Positions 1 through 7,926 of a DNA stretch of 64,000 nt are shown here, piece after piece. A program made the position numbers and the translations under genes. Each line of letters opens with the position of its first letter. Position 1 is the first letter of the stretch. The notes under the pieces are model-generated. The model saw nothing but the letters and a program-made list of their open reading frames with translations. It had not been told where the DNA came from and made no database searches. This DNA comes from Enterobacter_D sp963521185 (GTDB lineage Bacteria; Pseudomonadota; Gammaproteobacteria; Enterobacterales; Enterobacteriaceae): NCBI GenBank assembly GCA_963521185.1, contig CAUQTV010000006.1:186001-250000 (forward strand). Direction: 5' to 3'.

Positions 1-89
1 TGGTGGTGGCGCTCTTCGCCTCTATCGCCTTCAAATCGTCAAAATACTGGGTGTTCTACTCCGCCGATAAGGGAGGCAAAAATGGCTGA
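1..89 (+). CDS. togM: 3' end of a TogM-like sugar ABC transporter permease (partial)
   Basis: Only the last 28 codons are present; they read in frame 3 and end in TGA at 87-89. The residues are a hydrophobic helix end followed by a polar tail (FYSADKGGKNG), typical of the C-terminus of a MalF-type inner-membrane permease. The stop overlaps the start of the next permease (ATG at 82) by 8 bp, the coupling expected of two subunits made together. The name rests on the following togN, togA and togB-like genes and the neighbouring oligogalacturonide catabolic genes. The rest of the gene lies outside the window. Confidence 0.75.
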   Translation, partial: VVALFASIAFKSSKYWVFYSADKGGKNG

Positions 90-984
90 CGTACAACAAA
101 TAACGCCGGCAATGAGCGATGCGGATCGCGAAATCGCCCGCACGCTGCGTAAGGAAAAGATCAGCGCAGCCATTCGCTACGTGATCCTGCTGTTTGTCGG
201 TCTGTTGATGCTCTACCCGCTGGCCTGGATGTTCTCGGCGTCGTTCAAACCGAACCATGAGATCTTCACCACGCTGGGCCTGTGGCCGTCTCACCCGACC
301 AGCGACGGCTTTGTTAACGGCTGGAAAACCGGGACCGAATACACCTTCGGTCACTATATGTGGAACACCTTTAAGTATGTGATCCCGAAAGTCATTCTGA
401 CCATTATCTCCTCGGTCATCGTGGCCTACGGCTTTGCGCGCTTCGAGATCCCGTGGAAAAACTTCTGGTTCGGTACGCTGATCGCCACCATGCTGCTGCC
501 CAGCACCGTGCTGCTGATCCCGCAATACCTGATGTTCCGCGAAATGGGCATGTTAAACAGCTACCTGCCGCTGTATCTGCCGACCGCGTTCGCCACGCAG
601 GGGTTCTTTGTCTTCATGCTGATCCAGTTCCTGCGCGGTGTGCCGCGTGACATGGAAGAAGCGGCCCAGATCGACGGCTGCAACTCGGCGCAGGTGCTGT
701 GGTATGTGGTGGTGCCGATCCTCAAACCGGCCATCATCTCCGTCGCGCTGTTCCAGTTTATGTGGTCCATGAACGACTTTATCGGCCCGCTGATCTACGT
801 CTATAGCGTAGACAAGTACCCGATTGCTCTGGCGCTGAAAATGTCCATCGACGTCACCGAAGGTGCGCCGTGGAACGAAATTCTGGCAATGGCGAGTATC
901 TCCATTCTGCCATCCATCATTGTGTTCTTCCTGGCTCAACGCTACTTCGTACAGGGCGTCACCAGCAGCGGAATTAAAGGTTAA
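82..984 (+). CDS. togN: TogN-like carbohydrate ABC transporter permease
   Basis: This 300-aa inner-membrane permease of the MalG family would form, with the upstream subunit, the channel of an importer for oligogalacturonides. Hydrophobic segments lie near residues 31-50, 105-120, 130-150, 165-185, 210-230 and 270-292. The EAA motif that contacts the ATPase is visible around residues 192-211 (MEEAAQIDGC followed by a PILKPA stretch). It overlaps the preceding permease and is followed after 12 bp by the ATPase gene, so the genes form one operon. Substrate is inferred from the linked kduD, kduI, ogl and kdgM genes and from the togMNAB order known in Dickeya. A different pectin-derived sugar is possible. 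Confidence 0.8.
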   Translation: MADVQQITPAMSDADREIARTLRKEKISAAIRYVILLFVGLLMLYPLAWMFSASFKPNHEIFTTLGLWPSHPTSDGFVNGWKTGTEYTFGHYMWNTFKYVIPKVILTIISSVIVAYGFARFEIPWKNFWFGTLIATMLLPSTVLLIPQYLMFREMGMLNSYLPLYLPTAFATQGFFVFMLIQFLRGVPRDMEEAAQIDGCNSAQVLWYVVVPILKPAIISVALFQFMWSMNDFIGPLIYVYSVDKYPIALALKMSIDVTEGAPWNEILAMASISILPSIIVFFLAQRYFVQGVTSSGIKG

Positions 985-996
985 GAGGGAAATATC

Positions 997-2124
997 ATGG
1001 CTGAAGTTATTTTCAACAAACTGGAAAAAGTCTACTCCAACGGCTTCAAAGCGGTACATGGTATCGACCTGCGCATCGCTGACGGTGAATTCATGGTGAT
1101 TGTCGGACCGTCCGGCTGCGCTAAATCCACCACCCTGCGCATGCTCGCCGGGCTGGAAACCATCAGCGGCGGCGAAGTGCGCATCGGGGAAAAAGTGGTG
1201 AACAACCTGGCACCGAAAGCGCGAGGTATCGCCATGGTGTTCCAGAACTATGCGCTCTATCCGCACATGACGGTGCGCGAAAACCTGGCGTTCGGCCTTA
1301 AGCTCAGCAAGATCCCGAAAGATCAGATTGAGAAACAGGTCGATGAAGCCGCGAAGATCCTCGAACTGGATGAACTGATGGATCGCCTGCCGCGCCAGCT
1401 CTCCGGCGGCCAGGCACAGCGCGTGGCGGTGGGCCGCGCGATTGTGAAGAAACCCGACGTGTTCCTGTTTGACGAACCGCTGTCGAACCTCGACGCCAAG
1501 CTGCGCGCCTCAATGCGCATCCGTATTTCCGACCTGCACAAACAGCTGAAGCAGTCCGGCAAACCGGCGACCACGGTGTACGTTACGCACGATCAGACCG
1601 AAGCCATGACCATGGGCGACCGCATCTGCGTGATGAAGCTGGGTCACATCATGCAGGTGGATACGCCGGATAACCTCTATCACTTCCCGAAAAACATGTT
1701 CGTGGCGGGCTTTATCGGCGCGCCGGAAATGAACATCAAACCGGGCAAAATCGTGCAGAAAGACGATGGTCTGCACATCACCGTGGGCGATGAAACCCTG
1801 CCGCTGAATGCGAAACAGCAGGAAAAAGTCGCTGAACACGTCGGTCAGGACGTCTTCTTTGGCGTGCGCCCGGAGTTCGTCTGTGTGTCTGACGACCCCT
1901 ACGCCGAGGGCTGCGGCTCCGGTGACCTGGTCCGCGTAGAGAACATGGGTCATGAGTTTTTCATCTACCTGAAGGTAGCGAATTATGAACTGACCGCCCG
2001 CATTCCTTCCGATGTTGCTAAGCCGATGATAGCGAAAGGTTTACATCGTAAGGTGTATTTCAAGTTTGACATGGACAAGTGTCATATTTTTGACGCGAAA
2101 ACCGAACAGAACATCTCTCTCTAA
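997..2124 (+). CDS. togA: TogA-like ABC transporter ATP-binding protein (MalK/UgpC family)
   Basis: This 375-aa cytoplasmic ATPase would energise the Tog importer. It has the MalK-type layout: nucleotide-binding domain in about residues 1-235 and a C-terminal OB-like regulatory domain. Visible motifs are the Walker A loop at 37-45, the signature LSGGQAQR near 133, Walker B FLFDEPLSNLD and the switch His in YVTHDQ. The Walker A loop reads GPSGCAKST, with Ala42 where most MalK proteins have Gly; the codon is clearly GCT. The start is the ATG after GAGGGAAATATC. The gene lies 12 bp after togN and 13 bp before togB. Confidence 0.85.
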   Translation: MAEVIFNKLEKVYSNGFKAVHGIDLRIADGEFMVIVGPSGCAKSTTLRMLAGLETISGGEVRIGEKVVNNLAPKARGIAMVFQNYALYPHMTVRENLAFGLKLSKIPKDQIEKQVDEAAKILELDELMDRLPRQLSGGQAQRVAVGRAIVKKPDVFLFDEPLSNLDAKLRASMRIRISDLHKQLKQSGKPATTVYVTHDQTEAMTMGDRICVMKLGHIMQVDTPDNLYHFPKNMFVAGFIGAPEMNIKPGKIVQKDDGLHITVGDETLPLNAKQQEKVAEHVGQDVFFGVRPEFVCVSDDPYAEGCGSGDLVRVENMGHEFFIYLKVANYELTARIPSDVAKPMIAKGLHRKVYFKFDMDKCHIFDAKTEQNISL

Positions 2125-2137
2125 CTGGAGTATAAAA

Positions 2138-3427
2138 ATGAAAAAAGTGCTTTTAAGCGCAGCCATCTCCGCCACTCTGGGACTCTGTGCTTTACCTTCA
2201 AGCGCGGCAGACAACGTGGATTTACGTATGTCCTGGTGGGGCGGCAATGGCCGCCATCAGGTCACGTTGAAAGCGATTGAGGAGTTTCACAAACAGCATC
2301 CGGACATCACCGTGAAGTCCGAATACACCGGTTGGGACGGCCACCTCTCCCGTCTGACCACGCAGATCGCGGGCGGCACCGAGCCGGACGTCATGCAGAC
2401 CAACTGGAACTGGCTGCCGATTTTCTCGAAAACCGGCGACGGCTTTTACGATCTGAACCAGCTGAAAGACGTGATCGACCTGAGCCAGTTCGATCCGAAA
2501 GAGCTGCAATCGACCACCGTTAACGGCAAGCTGAACGGCATTCCGATCTCGGTGACCGCGCGCGTGTTCTATTTCAACGATGAGACCTGGAAAAAAGCGG
2601 GCGTCACCTACCCAAAAACCTGGGATGAGCTGAAAGCCGCCGGTAAAACCTTCGAGAGCAAACTGGGCAAACAGTATTACCCGGTGGTGCTGGAGCACCA
2701 GGATACGCTGGCGCTGCTGAACTCTTACATGATCCAGAAGTACAACATCCCGGCGGTAGACGAGAAAACCAAGAAATTCTCCTACAGCAAAGAGCAGTGG
2801 GTGGAGTTCTTCCAGACCTATAAAAGCCTCGTCGACAGCCACGTGATGCCGGACACCAAATACTATGCGTCGTTTGGTAAGAGCAACATGTATGAGATGA
2901 AGCCGTGGATCGAAGGCGAATGGGGAGGCACCTACATGTGGAACTCCACCATCACCAAATATTCCGACAACCTGAAGCCGCCTGCGAAACTGGAACTGGG
3001 TAACTACCCGATGCTGCCAAATGCGACCGACGCCGGTCTGTTCTTCAAACCGGCGCAGATGCTGTCCATCGGTAAAACCACCAAGCATCCGAAAGAAGCC
3101 GCGCAGCTGATTAACTTCCTGCTGAACAGCAAAGAGGGTGTTGAAACGCTGGGTCTGGAGCGCGGCGTGCCGCTGAGCAAAGGAGCGGTCACTATCCTGA
3201 CCGAAAACGGCGCGATCAAAGAGACCGATCCGGCGGTGGCGGGCCTGCGTCTGGCGCAGTCTCTGCCAGCGAAACTGTCCGTGTCGCCATACTTTGACGA
3301 TCCGCAAATCGTGGCGCAGTTTGGCACCTCATTGCAGTACATCGACTACGGCCAGAAAACCGTTGAAGAAGCCGCAGAAGATTTCCAGCGCCAGGCTGAA
3401 CGTATCCTGAAACGCGCAATGCGTTAA
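2138..3427 (+). CDS. togB: TogB-like periplasmic sugar-binding protein
   Basis: This is the family 1 extracellular solute-binding protein (429 aa) that would capture oligogalacturonides for the Tog importer. The chosen ATG at 2138 follows CTGGAG and begins a clear signal peptide (MKKVLLSAAISATLGLCALP, cleavage after SSA), giving a mature protein starting near ADNVDL. An upstream in-frame start at 2066 is rejected because it would bury this signal sequence and overlap togA. The mature part has the WWGGNGRHQ start and the aromatic-rich ligand region typical of the family. It is the last gene of the operon and is followed by two REP-like palindromes. Confidence 0.82.
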   Translation: MKKVLLSAAISATLGLCALPSSAADNVDLRMSWWGGNGRHQVTLKAIEEFHKQHPDITVKSEYTGWDGHLSRLTTQIAGGTEPDVMQTNWNWLPIFSKTGDGFYDLNQLKDVIDLSQFDPKELQSTTVNGKLNGIPISVTARVFYFNDETWKKAGVTYPKTWDELKAAGKTFESKLGKQYYPVVLEHQDTLALLNSYMIQKYNIPAVDEKTKKFSYSKEQWVEFFQTYKSLVDSHVMPDTKYYASFGKSNMYEMKPWIEGEWGGTYMWNSTITKYSDNLKPPAKLELGNYPMLPNATDAGLFFKPAQMLSIGKTTKHPKEAAQLINFLLNSKEGVETLGLERGVPLSKGAVTILTENGAIKETDPAVAGLRLAQSLPAKLSVSPYFDDPQIVAQFGTSLQYIDYGQKTVEEAAEDFQRQAERILKRAMR

Positions 3428-3435
3428 AAAACAGA

Positions 3436-3508
3436 GCCGGGTGGCGGCTACGCCTTACCCGGCCTACAGACTATATCAGGCCCGGTAAGCGCAGCGCCAC
3501 CGGGCATG
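3436..3508. repeat. BIME: two inverted REP-like palindromes
   Basis: Two GC-rich palindromic units flank a short AT spacer: about 3436-3466 (GCCGGGTGGCGG arm, closing with TACCCGGC) and about 3478-3508 (CAGGCCCGGTAAGCG arm, closing with CCACCGGGC). They lie in opposite orientations and match the enterobacterial REP/BIME pattern. They separate the convergent ends of togB and araE and may stabilise or terminate both mRNAs. Confidence 0.8.
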
Positions 3509-3512
3509 ACAA

Positions 3513-4931
3513 TCACACACCAATGTCCCGTAACTTCTCCCCCGCCATCAGCTTGCGTTCAATGTGCTCCAGCGTGACGTTTTTGGTTTCCGGAATGATC
3601 CAGAACGTAATGCCGATAAACACCACGTTGAGCGCGGTATAGAGCCAGAAGGTTCCCGCCGCGCCAATGGCGTCGAGCAGCGTCAGGAAGGTTGCGCCGA
3701 TGATCATGTTCGACACCCAGTTGGTGGTGGTCGAGCAGGTAATACCGAAATCACGGCATTTGAGCGGCTGAATTTCCGAGCACAGGATCCACACCACCGG
3801 TGCCGCGCTCATGGCATAACCGGCAATACACATCATCGTCATGCCAACGGAAAGCCAGGACAGCCCCGGCGTTGCGGTGCCGTTATCGAACTGCATCAGG
3901 CAATATCCCAGCACCAGCGTTCCCAGCGCCATCACCGTAAAGCCAATTTTCAGTGCGGGTTTACGCCCGGCTTTATCCACCATAAAAATGGCGATAAAGG
4001 TCGCAAACATAAAGGTCAGCCCGACCACCAGCGTCGCCATCATTTGCTGCTCAGTGGTGGTAAAGCCCGCCATTTTAAAGATGCGCGGCGCGTAATACAT
4101 GATGATGTTCATCCCGGTAAACTGCTGCATGGCCTGCAACAGCATGCCGAGGAACACCGCCCGGCGCACGTTGCGATTAGCCTTGAACAGTTTCCAGCCG
4201 CCCTGCTTTAACTTGAGGCTTTCACGAATTTCATTGAGCTCATCACGGGCTTTTTCGGAGGTGTCGCGCAGCATGCGAAGCACCTCTTCGGCTTCAACGT
4301 GCCGCCCTTTTTCCGCCAGCCAGCGTGGGCTGTTGGGCAGGAAAATCACCAGCACCATCAGCACGACTGCCGGAAGCGCCAGCACGCCCAGCATCGCCCG
4401 CCAGTTACCGGAATAACTCAGCGCGGTGTCCGACAGAAACGCCATCACAATGCCCAGCGTCACCATCAACTGATACATGCTGATCATTTTGCCGCGCACA
4501 TTTTCGCTCGCCATTTCAGACAGATACAGCGGAGCGGTGTAGGAAGCAATCCCGACCGCCACCCCGAGGATCACCCGCGAGACGATCAGCATTTCGACGT
4601 TGCCGGCAAACGCCGATCCGAGCGATCCGGCCACAAACAGGATCGCCCCGGCCATCAGACTGTATTTGCGCCCGAGGCGGAACGAGAGCCAGCCGTTAAA
4701 CAGCGCGCCAATGGCCGCGCCGAGCATCATGCTGCTCACCACCCACTCCTGCAACCGGCTGGTCAGGGTGAAATGATCGGTAATAAAGGGCAAGGCACCC
4801 GCGATCACGCCGATATCCAGACCAAACAACAGTCCGGCGACGGCCGCAGAGATGGAGACGAAAAGGTTCATACGTCGGGTATCGCGCAGCGGGCGCGGCA
4901 CAGACGACGCGTTATCGGTCACTGTAGTCAT
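3513..4931 (-). CDS. araE: Arabinose:H+ symporter AraE
   Basis: This major facilitator sugar porter imports L-arabinose with a proton across the inner membrane. The sequence follows E. coli AraE almost residue for residue as remembered (LLFGLDIGVIAGALPFI near the start, PETKNVTLEHIERKLMAGEK at the end). Starting at the ATG complementary to 4929-4931 gives 472 aa, the E. coli length; a longer frame from 4985 would add 18 unlikely residues. Twelve membrane segments are apparent, with the family motifs RLGRKYS, LPNSPRWL and the QQFTG region. The upstream region holds an araBAD-like promoter with AraC and CRP sites. araE next to kduD also matches E. coli. Confidence 0.96.
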   Translation of the reverse strand: MTTVTDNASSVPRPLRDTRRMNLFVSISAAVAGLLFGLDIGVIAGALPFITDHFTLTSRLQEWVVSSMMLGAAIGALFNGWLSFRLGRKYSLMAGAILFVAGSLGSAFAGNVEMLIVSRVILGVAVGIASYTAPLYLSEMASENVRGKMISMYQLMVTLGIVMAFLSDTALSYSGNWRAMLGVLALPAVVLMVLVIFLPNSPRWLAEKGRHVEAEEVLRMLRDTSEKARDELNEIRESLKLKQGGWKLFKANRNVRRAVFLGMLLQAMQQFTGMNIIMYYAPRIFKMAGFTTTEQQMMATLVVGLTFMFATFIAIFMVDKAGRKPALKIGFTVMALGTLVLGYCLMQFDNGTATPGLSWLSVGMTMMCIAGYAMSAAPVVWILCSEIQPLKCRDFGITCSTTTNWVSNMIIGATFLTLLDAIGAAGTFWLYTALNVVFIGITFWIIPETKNVTLEHIERKLMAGEKLRDIGV

Positions 4932-4965
4932 TATTTTCGGCCTGAAGAGTGTAAGACATGTATTG

Positions 4966-5058
4966 AAAGTACGAGATCCCCTCAAAAAGTGTCAGGCGGT
5001 ATGGCGCGTAGTTATGGATTATTCGGCTATGGCACAGCGATCTGTGATGGACATTACA
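4966..5058 (-). promoter_or_regulatory. araE promoter with AraC I1/I2-like half-sites and a CRP site
   Basis: On the minus strand, a TAGC-N7-TCCATA half-site (5013-5029) matches the araI1 consensus. After 4 bp comes a second 17-bp half-site ending CCTGA (4992-5008, araI2-like). This overlaps a CTGACA -35 box (4990-4995), followed by an 18-bp spacer and a TACTTT -10 box (4966-4971). Upstream, TGTGA-N6-TTACA at 5043-5058 is one base from the CRP consensus. The spacing mirrors E. coli araBAD. Confidence 0.75.
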
Positions 5059-5346
5059 CTTATCAAAATGATGAATATTTAATCAAATTAATTTAATGGT
5101 ATGTTTTTAATGTGTTTTATTTTTATTTCATTATCTATAACGCTTAAAGATATGGATGAATAGATTTATTAGTCATGGATATTAAGATCGTCTCATGCTC
5201 CGATGCTCAGAACATTACACTCGTCAATGTGGATTTCTTACTGGTCAAAAAACTAAATAAATTCCTAATTTTTCCCGAAAAATGAACAAGTTGAACCGTT
5301 TCGAGGATAATGAATCACATGCAAAATGATTAAAAGGAATGTTCAA

Positions 5347-5460
5347 ATGGCTATACCGGCATATCTATGGTTGAAGGATGATACTGGTAAGCATTGTTGG
5401 CTACCTCAATGATCGGCATACCGTGCTCAGGATCCAGAGCATATGGCATCATTACCGTAA
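5347..5460 (+). pseudogene. Stub of a T6SS hcp gene (internally deleted)
   Basis: The ATG at 5347, behind a good AAGGA (5334-5338), opens a frame beginning MAIPAYLWLKDD, the well-known N-terminus of Hcp, the tube protein and effector carrier of type VI secretion. After 21 codons it meets TGA at 5410-5412. The same frame then continues as SAYRAQDPEHMASLP and stops at TAA 5458-5460, one base before the ATG of the next small gene. This looks like an orphan hcp, possibly once with a C-terminal effector domain, that lost its middle by deletion. No other T6SS gene is in the window. Hcp identity is recalled, not searched. Confidence 0.65.
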
Positions 5461-5461
5461 C

Positions 5462-5698
5462 ATGAAAATCATAAGCTTAACCCTTTCAATGCTCGTCTTC
5501 TTAATCACTTTATTCGTGACGGCTTGCTTAATCGGGCGCTATTTTCCTGACGTTTGGGTTTATCCTGTACGTGATTTTCTTGGTATGGAAAACGGTATCG
5601 AAAGCTTTTACGATGCGCTAACCCTTATCACACTTTGTTTTAGCGTACCTGTTAGCACCTTTATCTCCCGAATATGTTACAAATTTTTCGTAAGATAA
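5462..5698 (+). CDS. Small two-helix membrane protein, possible T6SS immunity remnant
   Basis: The frame encodes 78 aa with two hydrophobic segments, about residues 4-24 and 50-68, separated by a polar loop, so it should sit in the inner membrane. The ATG at 5462 is chosen because it starts the first helix and follows the hcp-frame TAA by one base; a longer frame from 5378 would overlap the hcp stub. No family is recognised. Its position directly after an hcp remnant is where Hcp-linked effectors carry cognate immunity genes, so a retained immunity protein is a reasonable guess. The region is AT-rich compared with araE and kduD. Confidence 0.5.
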   Translation: MKIISLTLSMLVFLITLFVTACLIGRYFPDVWVYPVRDFLGMENGIESFYDALTLITLCFSVPVSTFISRICYKFFVR

Positions 5699-5723
5699 GG
5701 AGATCCCCCTTTTTATTCACCCA

Positions 5724-5751
5724 TAAAAAAACCCCGCCGAAGCAGGGTTTT
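5724..5751 (-). terminator. Rho-independent terminator of kduI-kduD
   Basis: Read on the minus strand, just after the kduD stop, a GC-rich stem closes on a TTCG tetraloop and runs into TTTTTTT. It ends the kduI-kduD transcript; no comparable T-run follows on the plus strand. Confidence 0.85.
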
Positions 5752-5769
5752 CATCGCACGCTAACTGAA

Positions 5770-6531
5770 TTAACGCGCCAGCCAGCCACCGTCTACCGCA
5801 ACGGTGTAACCGTTGATATAGTCAGATGCGCCAGAGGCCAGGAACACAATCGGCCCCATCAGATCGCTTGGCAGGCCCCAACGGCCAGCCGGGATGCGGT
5901 CGAGGATCTCCGCGCTACGCTGCTCATCGGCACGCAGCTGCTGGGTGTTGTTGGTCGCCATGTAGCCCGGTGCAATCGCGTTGACGTTGATGTTGTGCTT
6001 CGCCCACTCGTTCGCCATCAGACGGGTCACGCCCATCACGCCGCTTTTTGATGCGGTGTAAGACGGTACGCGGATGCCACCCTGGAAGGAGAGCATAGAG
6101 GCGATGTTGATGATCTTGCCGCCTTTACCCTGCGCGATAAAGTGTTTCGCCGCCGCCTGAGACATGAAGAATACGCTCTTGATGTTCAGGTTCATCACGT
6201 CGTCCCAGTCTTTTTCGCTAAAGTTGATCGCGTCGTCGCGACGGATCAAACCGGCGTTGTTGACCAGAATATCGATATGCCCGAATTCAGACACTGCGCG
6301 CTCCAGCAATGCCGGAATGCCGTCGATCTGACGCAGGTCAGCGGTCAGGCTAAGGAAGCGGCGGCCCAGCGCCGTGACGCGCTCAATGGTCTCGGTCGGT
6401 TCAACAATGTTGATACCCACAATGTCACAGCCCGCTTCCGCCAGACCCAGCGCCATACCCTGACCCAGGCCGGTGTCACAACCCGTCACAACGGCCACTT
6501 TACCTTGAAGAGAAAATGCATCCAGAATCAT
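5770..6531 (-). CDS. kduD: 2-dehydro-3-deoxy-D-gluconate 5-dehydrogenase KduD
   Basis: KduD is a cytoplasmic short-chain dehydrogenase that reduces 2,5-diketo-3-deoxygluconate to 2-keto-3-deoxygluconate in pectin breakdown, using NAD(H). The 253 aa equal the E. coli length and are nearly identical as remembered. Visible features are the Rossmann motif TGCDTGLGQG near residue 16, NNAGLI near 90, the catalytic Ser in the INIASMLS stretch and YTASK with Tyr/Lys near 160-164. It lies 62 bp after kduI in the same direction and ends at a strong terminator. KdgR control through the box upstream of kduI is expected. Confidence 0.97.
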   Translation of the reverse strand: MILDAFSLQGKVAVVTGCDTGLGQGMALGLAEAGCDIVGINIVEPTETIERVTALGRRFLSLTADLRQIDGIPALLERAVSEFGHIDILVNNAGLIRRDDAINFSEKDWDDVMNLNIKSVFFMSQAAAKHFIAQGKGGKIINIASMLSFQGGIRVPSYTASKSGVMGVTRLMANEWAKHNINVNAIAPGYMATNNTQQLRADEQRSAEILDRIPAGRWGLPSDLMGPIVFLASGASDYINGYTVAVDGGWLAR

Positions 6532-6593
6532 GTTGTTTCCTTAATCTTTCTGCGCCTGCACGAACAGGCAAGGTTTGCTTATGCTGTCCGCGA

Positions 6594-7430
6594 CTAGCGC
6601 AGATCCTTAACGGCAACGTGGTCCATATCATCAAAGACCTGGTTTTCGCCGACCATACCCCAAATGAAGGTATAGGCACGGGTTCCCACGCCTGAGTGAA
6701 TCGACCAGCTTGGCGAAATCACGGCCTGTTCGTTCTGCATCACAATGTGACGCGTTTCCTGCGGCTGCCCCATCATGTGGAACACGCACGCGTCTTCTTC
6801 CATGTTGAAGTAGAAGTACACTTCCATGCGGCGCTCATGGGTATGGCACGGCATGGTATTCCACAGGTTGCCCGGCTCAAGCTCGGTCAGACCCATGCTG
6901 AGCTGGCAGGTTTCCAGCACGTCAGGCACGAAATATTTGTTAATGGTGCGACGGTTGCTGGTGAGCGGATCGCCCAGCGTCACCGGTGACACGTCGGCTG
7001 GCGTCACTTTTTTGGTCGGGTACGCGGTGTGCGCCGGGGCGCAGTTGTAGTAGAACTTAGCGGGTTTTGCCGCATCAACGCTGGCAAACACCACTTCTTT
7101 TGCGCCTTTACCGACATACAGCGCATCCCGGTGGCCGATTTCATAGCACTGGCCGTCAACGGTGATGGTGCCCGGACCGCCAATGTTGATCACGCCCAGC
7201 TCGCGACGCTCTAAGAAGTAGCTCACGCCCAGCTGTTTACCCACTTCGCCACCGACAGAAACGGTTTTCGCTTGCGGCATGATGCCGCCGACGATAATGC
7301 GATCGATGTGGCTGTATACCATGGTGTATTCATCGGCAACGAACACCTGCTCAACTAAAAACTCATCGCGCAGACCCTGGGTATCCAGCGTTTTTGCATG
7401 CGCGCTGTGGATGCTTTGTCTGACTTCCAC
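6594..7430 (-). CDS. kduI: 5-keto-4-deoxyuronate isomerase KduI
   Basis: KduI isomerises 4-deoxy-L-threo-5-hexosulose uronate to 2,5-diketo-3-deoxygluconate, the step before KduD. The frame is open to 7664, but homology with E. coli KduI begins VRQSIHSAHAKTLDTQGLR. The start is therefore taken as the GTG complementary to 7428-7430, behind GGAGGTTCTC, giving 278 aa as in E. coli. Zinc-ligand region MPCHTHERRMEVYFYF is intact, as is the His in the WSIHSGVG stretch. A KdgR-like operator lies about 115 bp upstream. The GTG start is the only oddity. Confidence 0.96.
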   Translation of the reverse strand: MEVRQSIHSAHAKTLDTQGLRDEFLVEQVFVADEYTMVYSHIDRIIVGGIMPQAKTVSVGGEVGKQLGVSYFLERRELGVINIGGPGTITVDGQCYEIGHRDALYVGKGAKEVVFASVDAAKPAKFYYNCAPAHTAYPTKKVTPADVSPVTLGDPLTSNRRTINKYFVPDVLETCQLSMGLTELEPGNLWNTMPCHTHERRMEVYFYFNMEEDACVFHMMGQPQETRHIVMQNEQAVISPSWSIHSGVGTRAYTFIWGMVGENQVFDDMDHVAVKDLR

Positions 7431-7542
7431 GAGAACCTCCGAAATATTTTTGACTGAAATGTCACGCAACGGAGCGCTGAAACACTGTTCCGCTTTGCGG
7501 TATGGGCACATAGTATCCCGGCTAAAACGTGTTTTCAATTCC

Positions 7543-7563
7543 AAATAAAACAACGTTTCACTT
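7543..7563 (-). promoter_or_regulatory. KdgR operator upstream of kduI
   Basis: The 21-bp near-palindrome reads, on the minus strand, GTGAAACGTTGTTTTATTT at its core. This fits the KdgR box pattern recalled from Dickeya and Escherichia (GAAA, 5-7 bp, TTTYATTT). It lies between the divergent kduI and ogl genes and should give repression relieved by 2-keto-3-deoxygluconate. Confidence 0.75.
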
Positions 7564-7819
7564 TTTTTGCCATTAAATATCGAAAGTGCAAACAGGATCA
7601 CGAATGTTCGGCGTTGACAAAAAACCTGGCGTGATGGCGTCACTGTACGCCTGAATAAATTCATTTAAAAACAACATAATAAGAAATCTTTAAAAACAGG
7701 CAGTCGGTTTGCGATTTACGGATGAAAATCAAAGATGGGTAAAGTGAAAGTACGGTAAGTCTGCTGTGCAAAAGGAATAAAGGCAGGATTTCCCCAGAAG
7801 TGAGCGACCAGTCACACAC

Positions 7820-7840
7820 ATTGAAACAATGTTTTGATAA
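7820..7840 (+). promoter_or_regulatory. KdgR-like operator upstream of ogl
   Basis: The sequence ATTGAAACAATGTTTTGAT keeps the GAAAC and GTTTTGAT arms of the KdgR box and lies about 90 bp before the ogl start. With the kduI box, it suggests that the divergent transcripts are co-repressed by KdgR. The rest of 7431-7926 is AT-rich promoter DNA. Confidence 0.65.
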
Positions 7841-7926
7841 ATTATCACCATGCTTTTAAACTCAATATCAACTCAGGTCACCGCCACAACGGTTGTGTTT
7901 CACCGGACCTTCAAAAGGAGTGCATT

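Noticed and set aside
2222..3307. 361-codon minus-strand frame opposite togB
   Set aside because: Composition is typical of a shadow frame and togB has signal peptide and family sequence.
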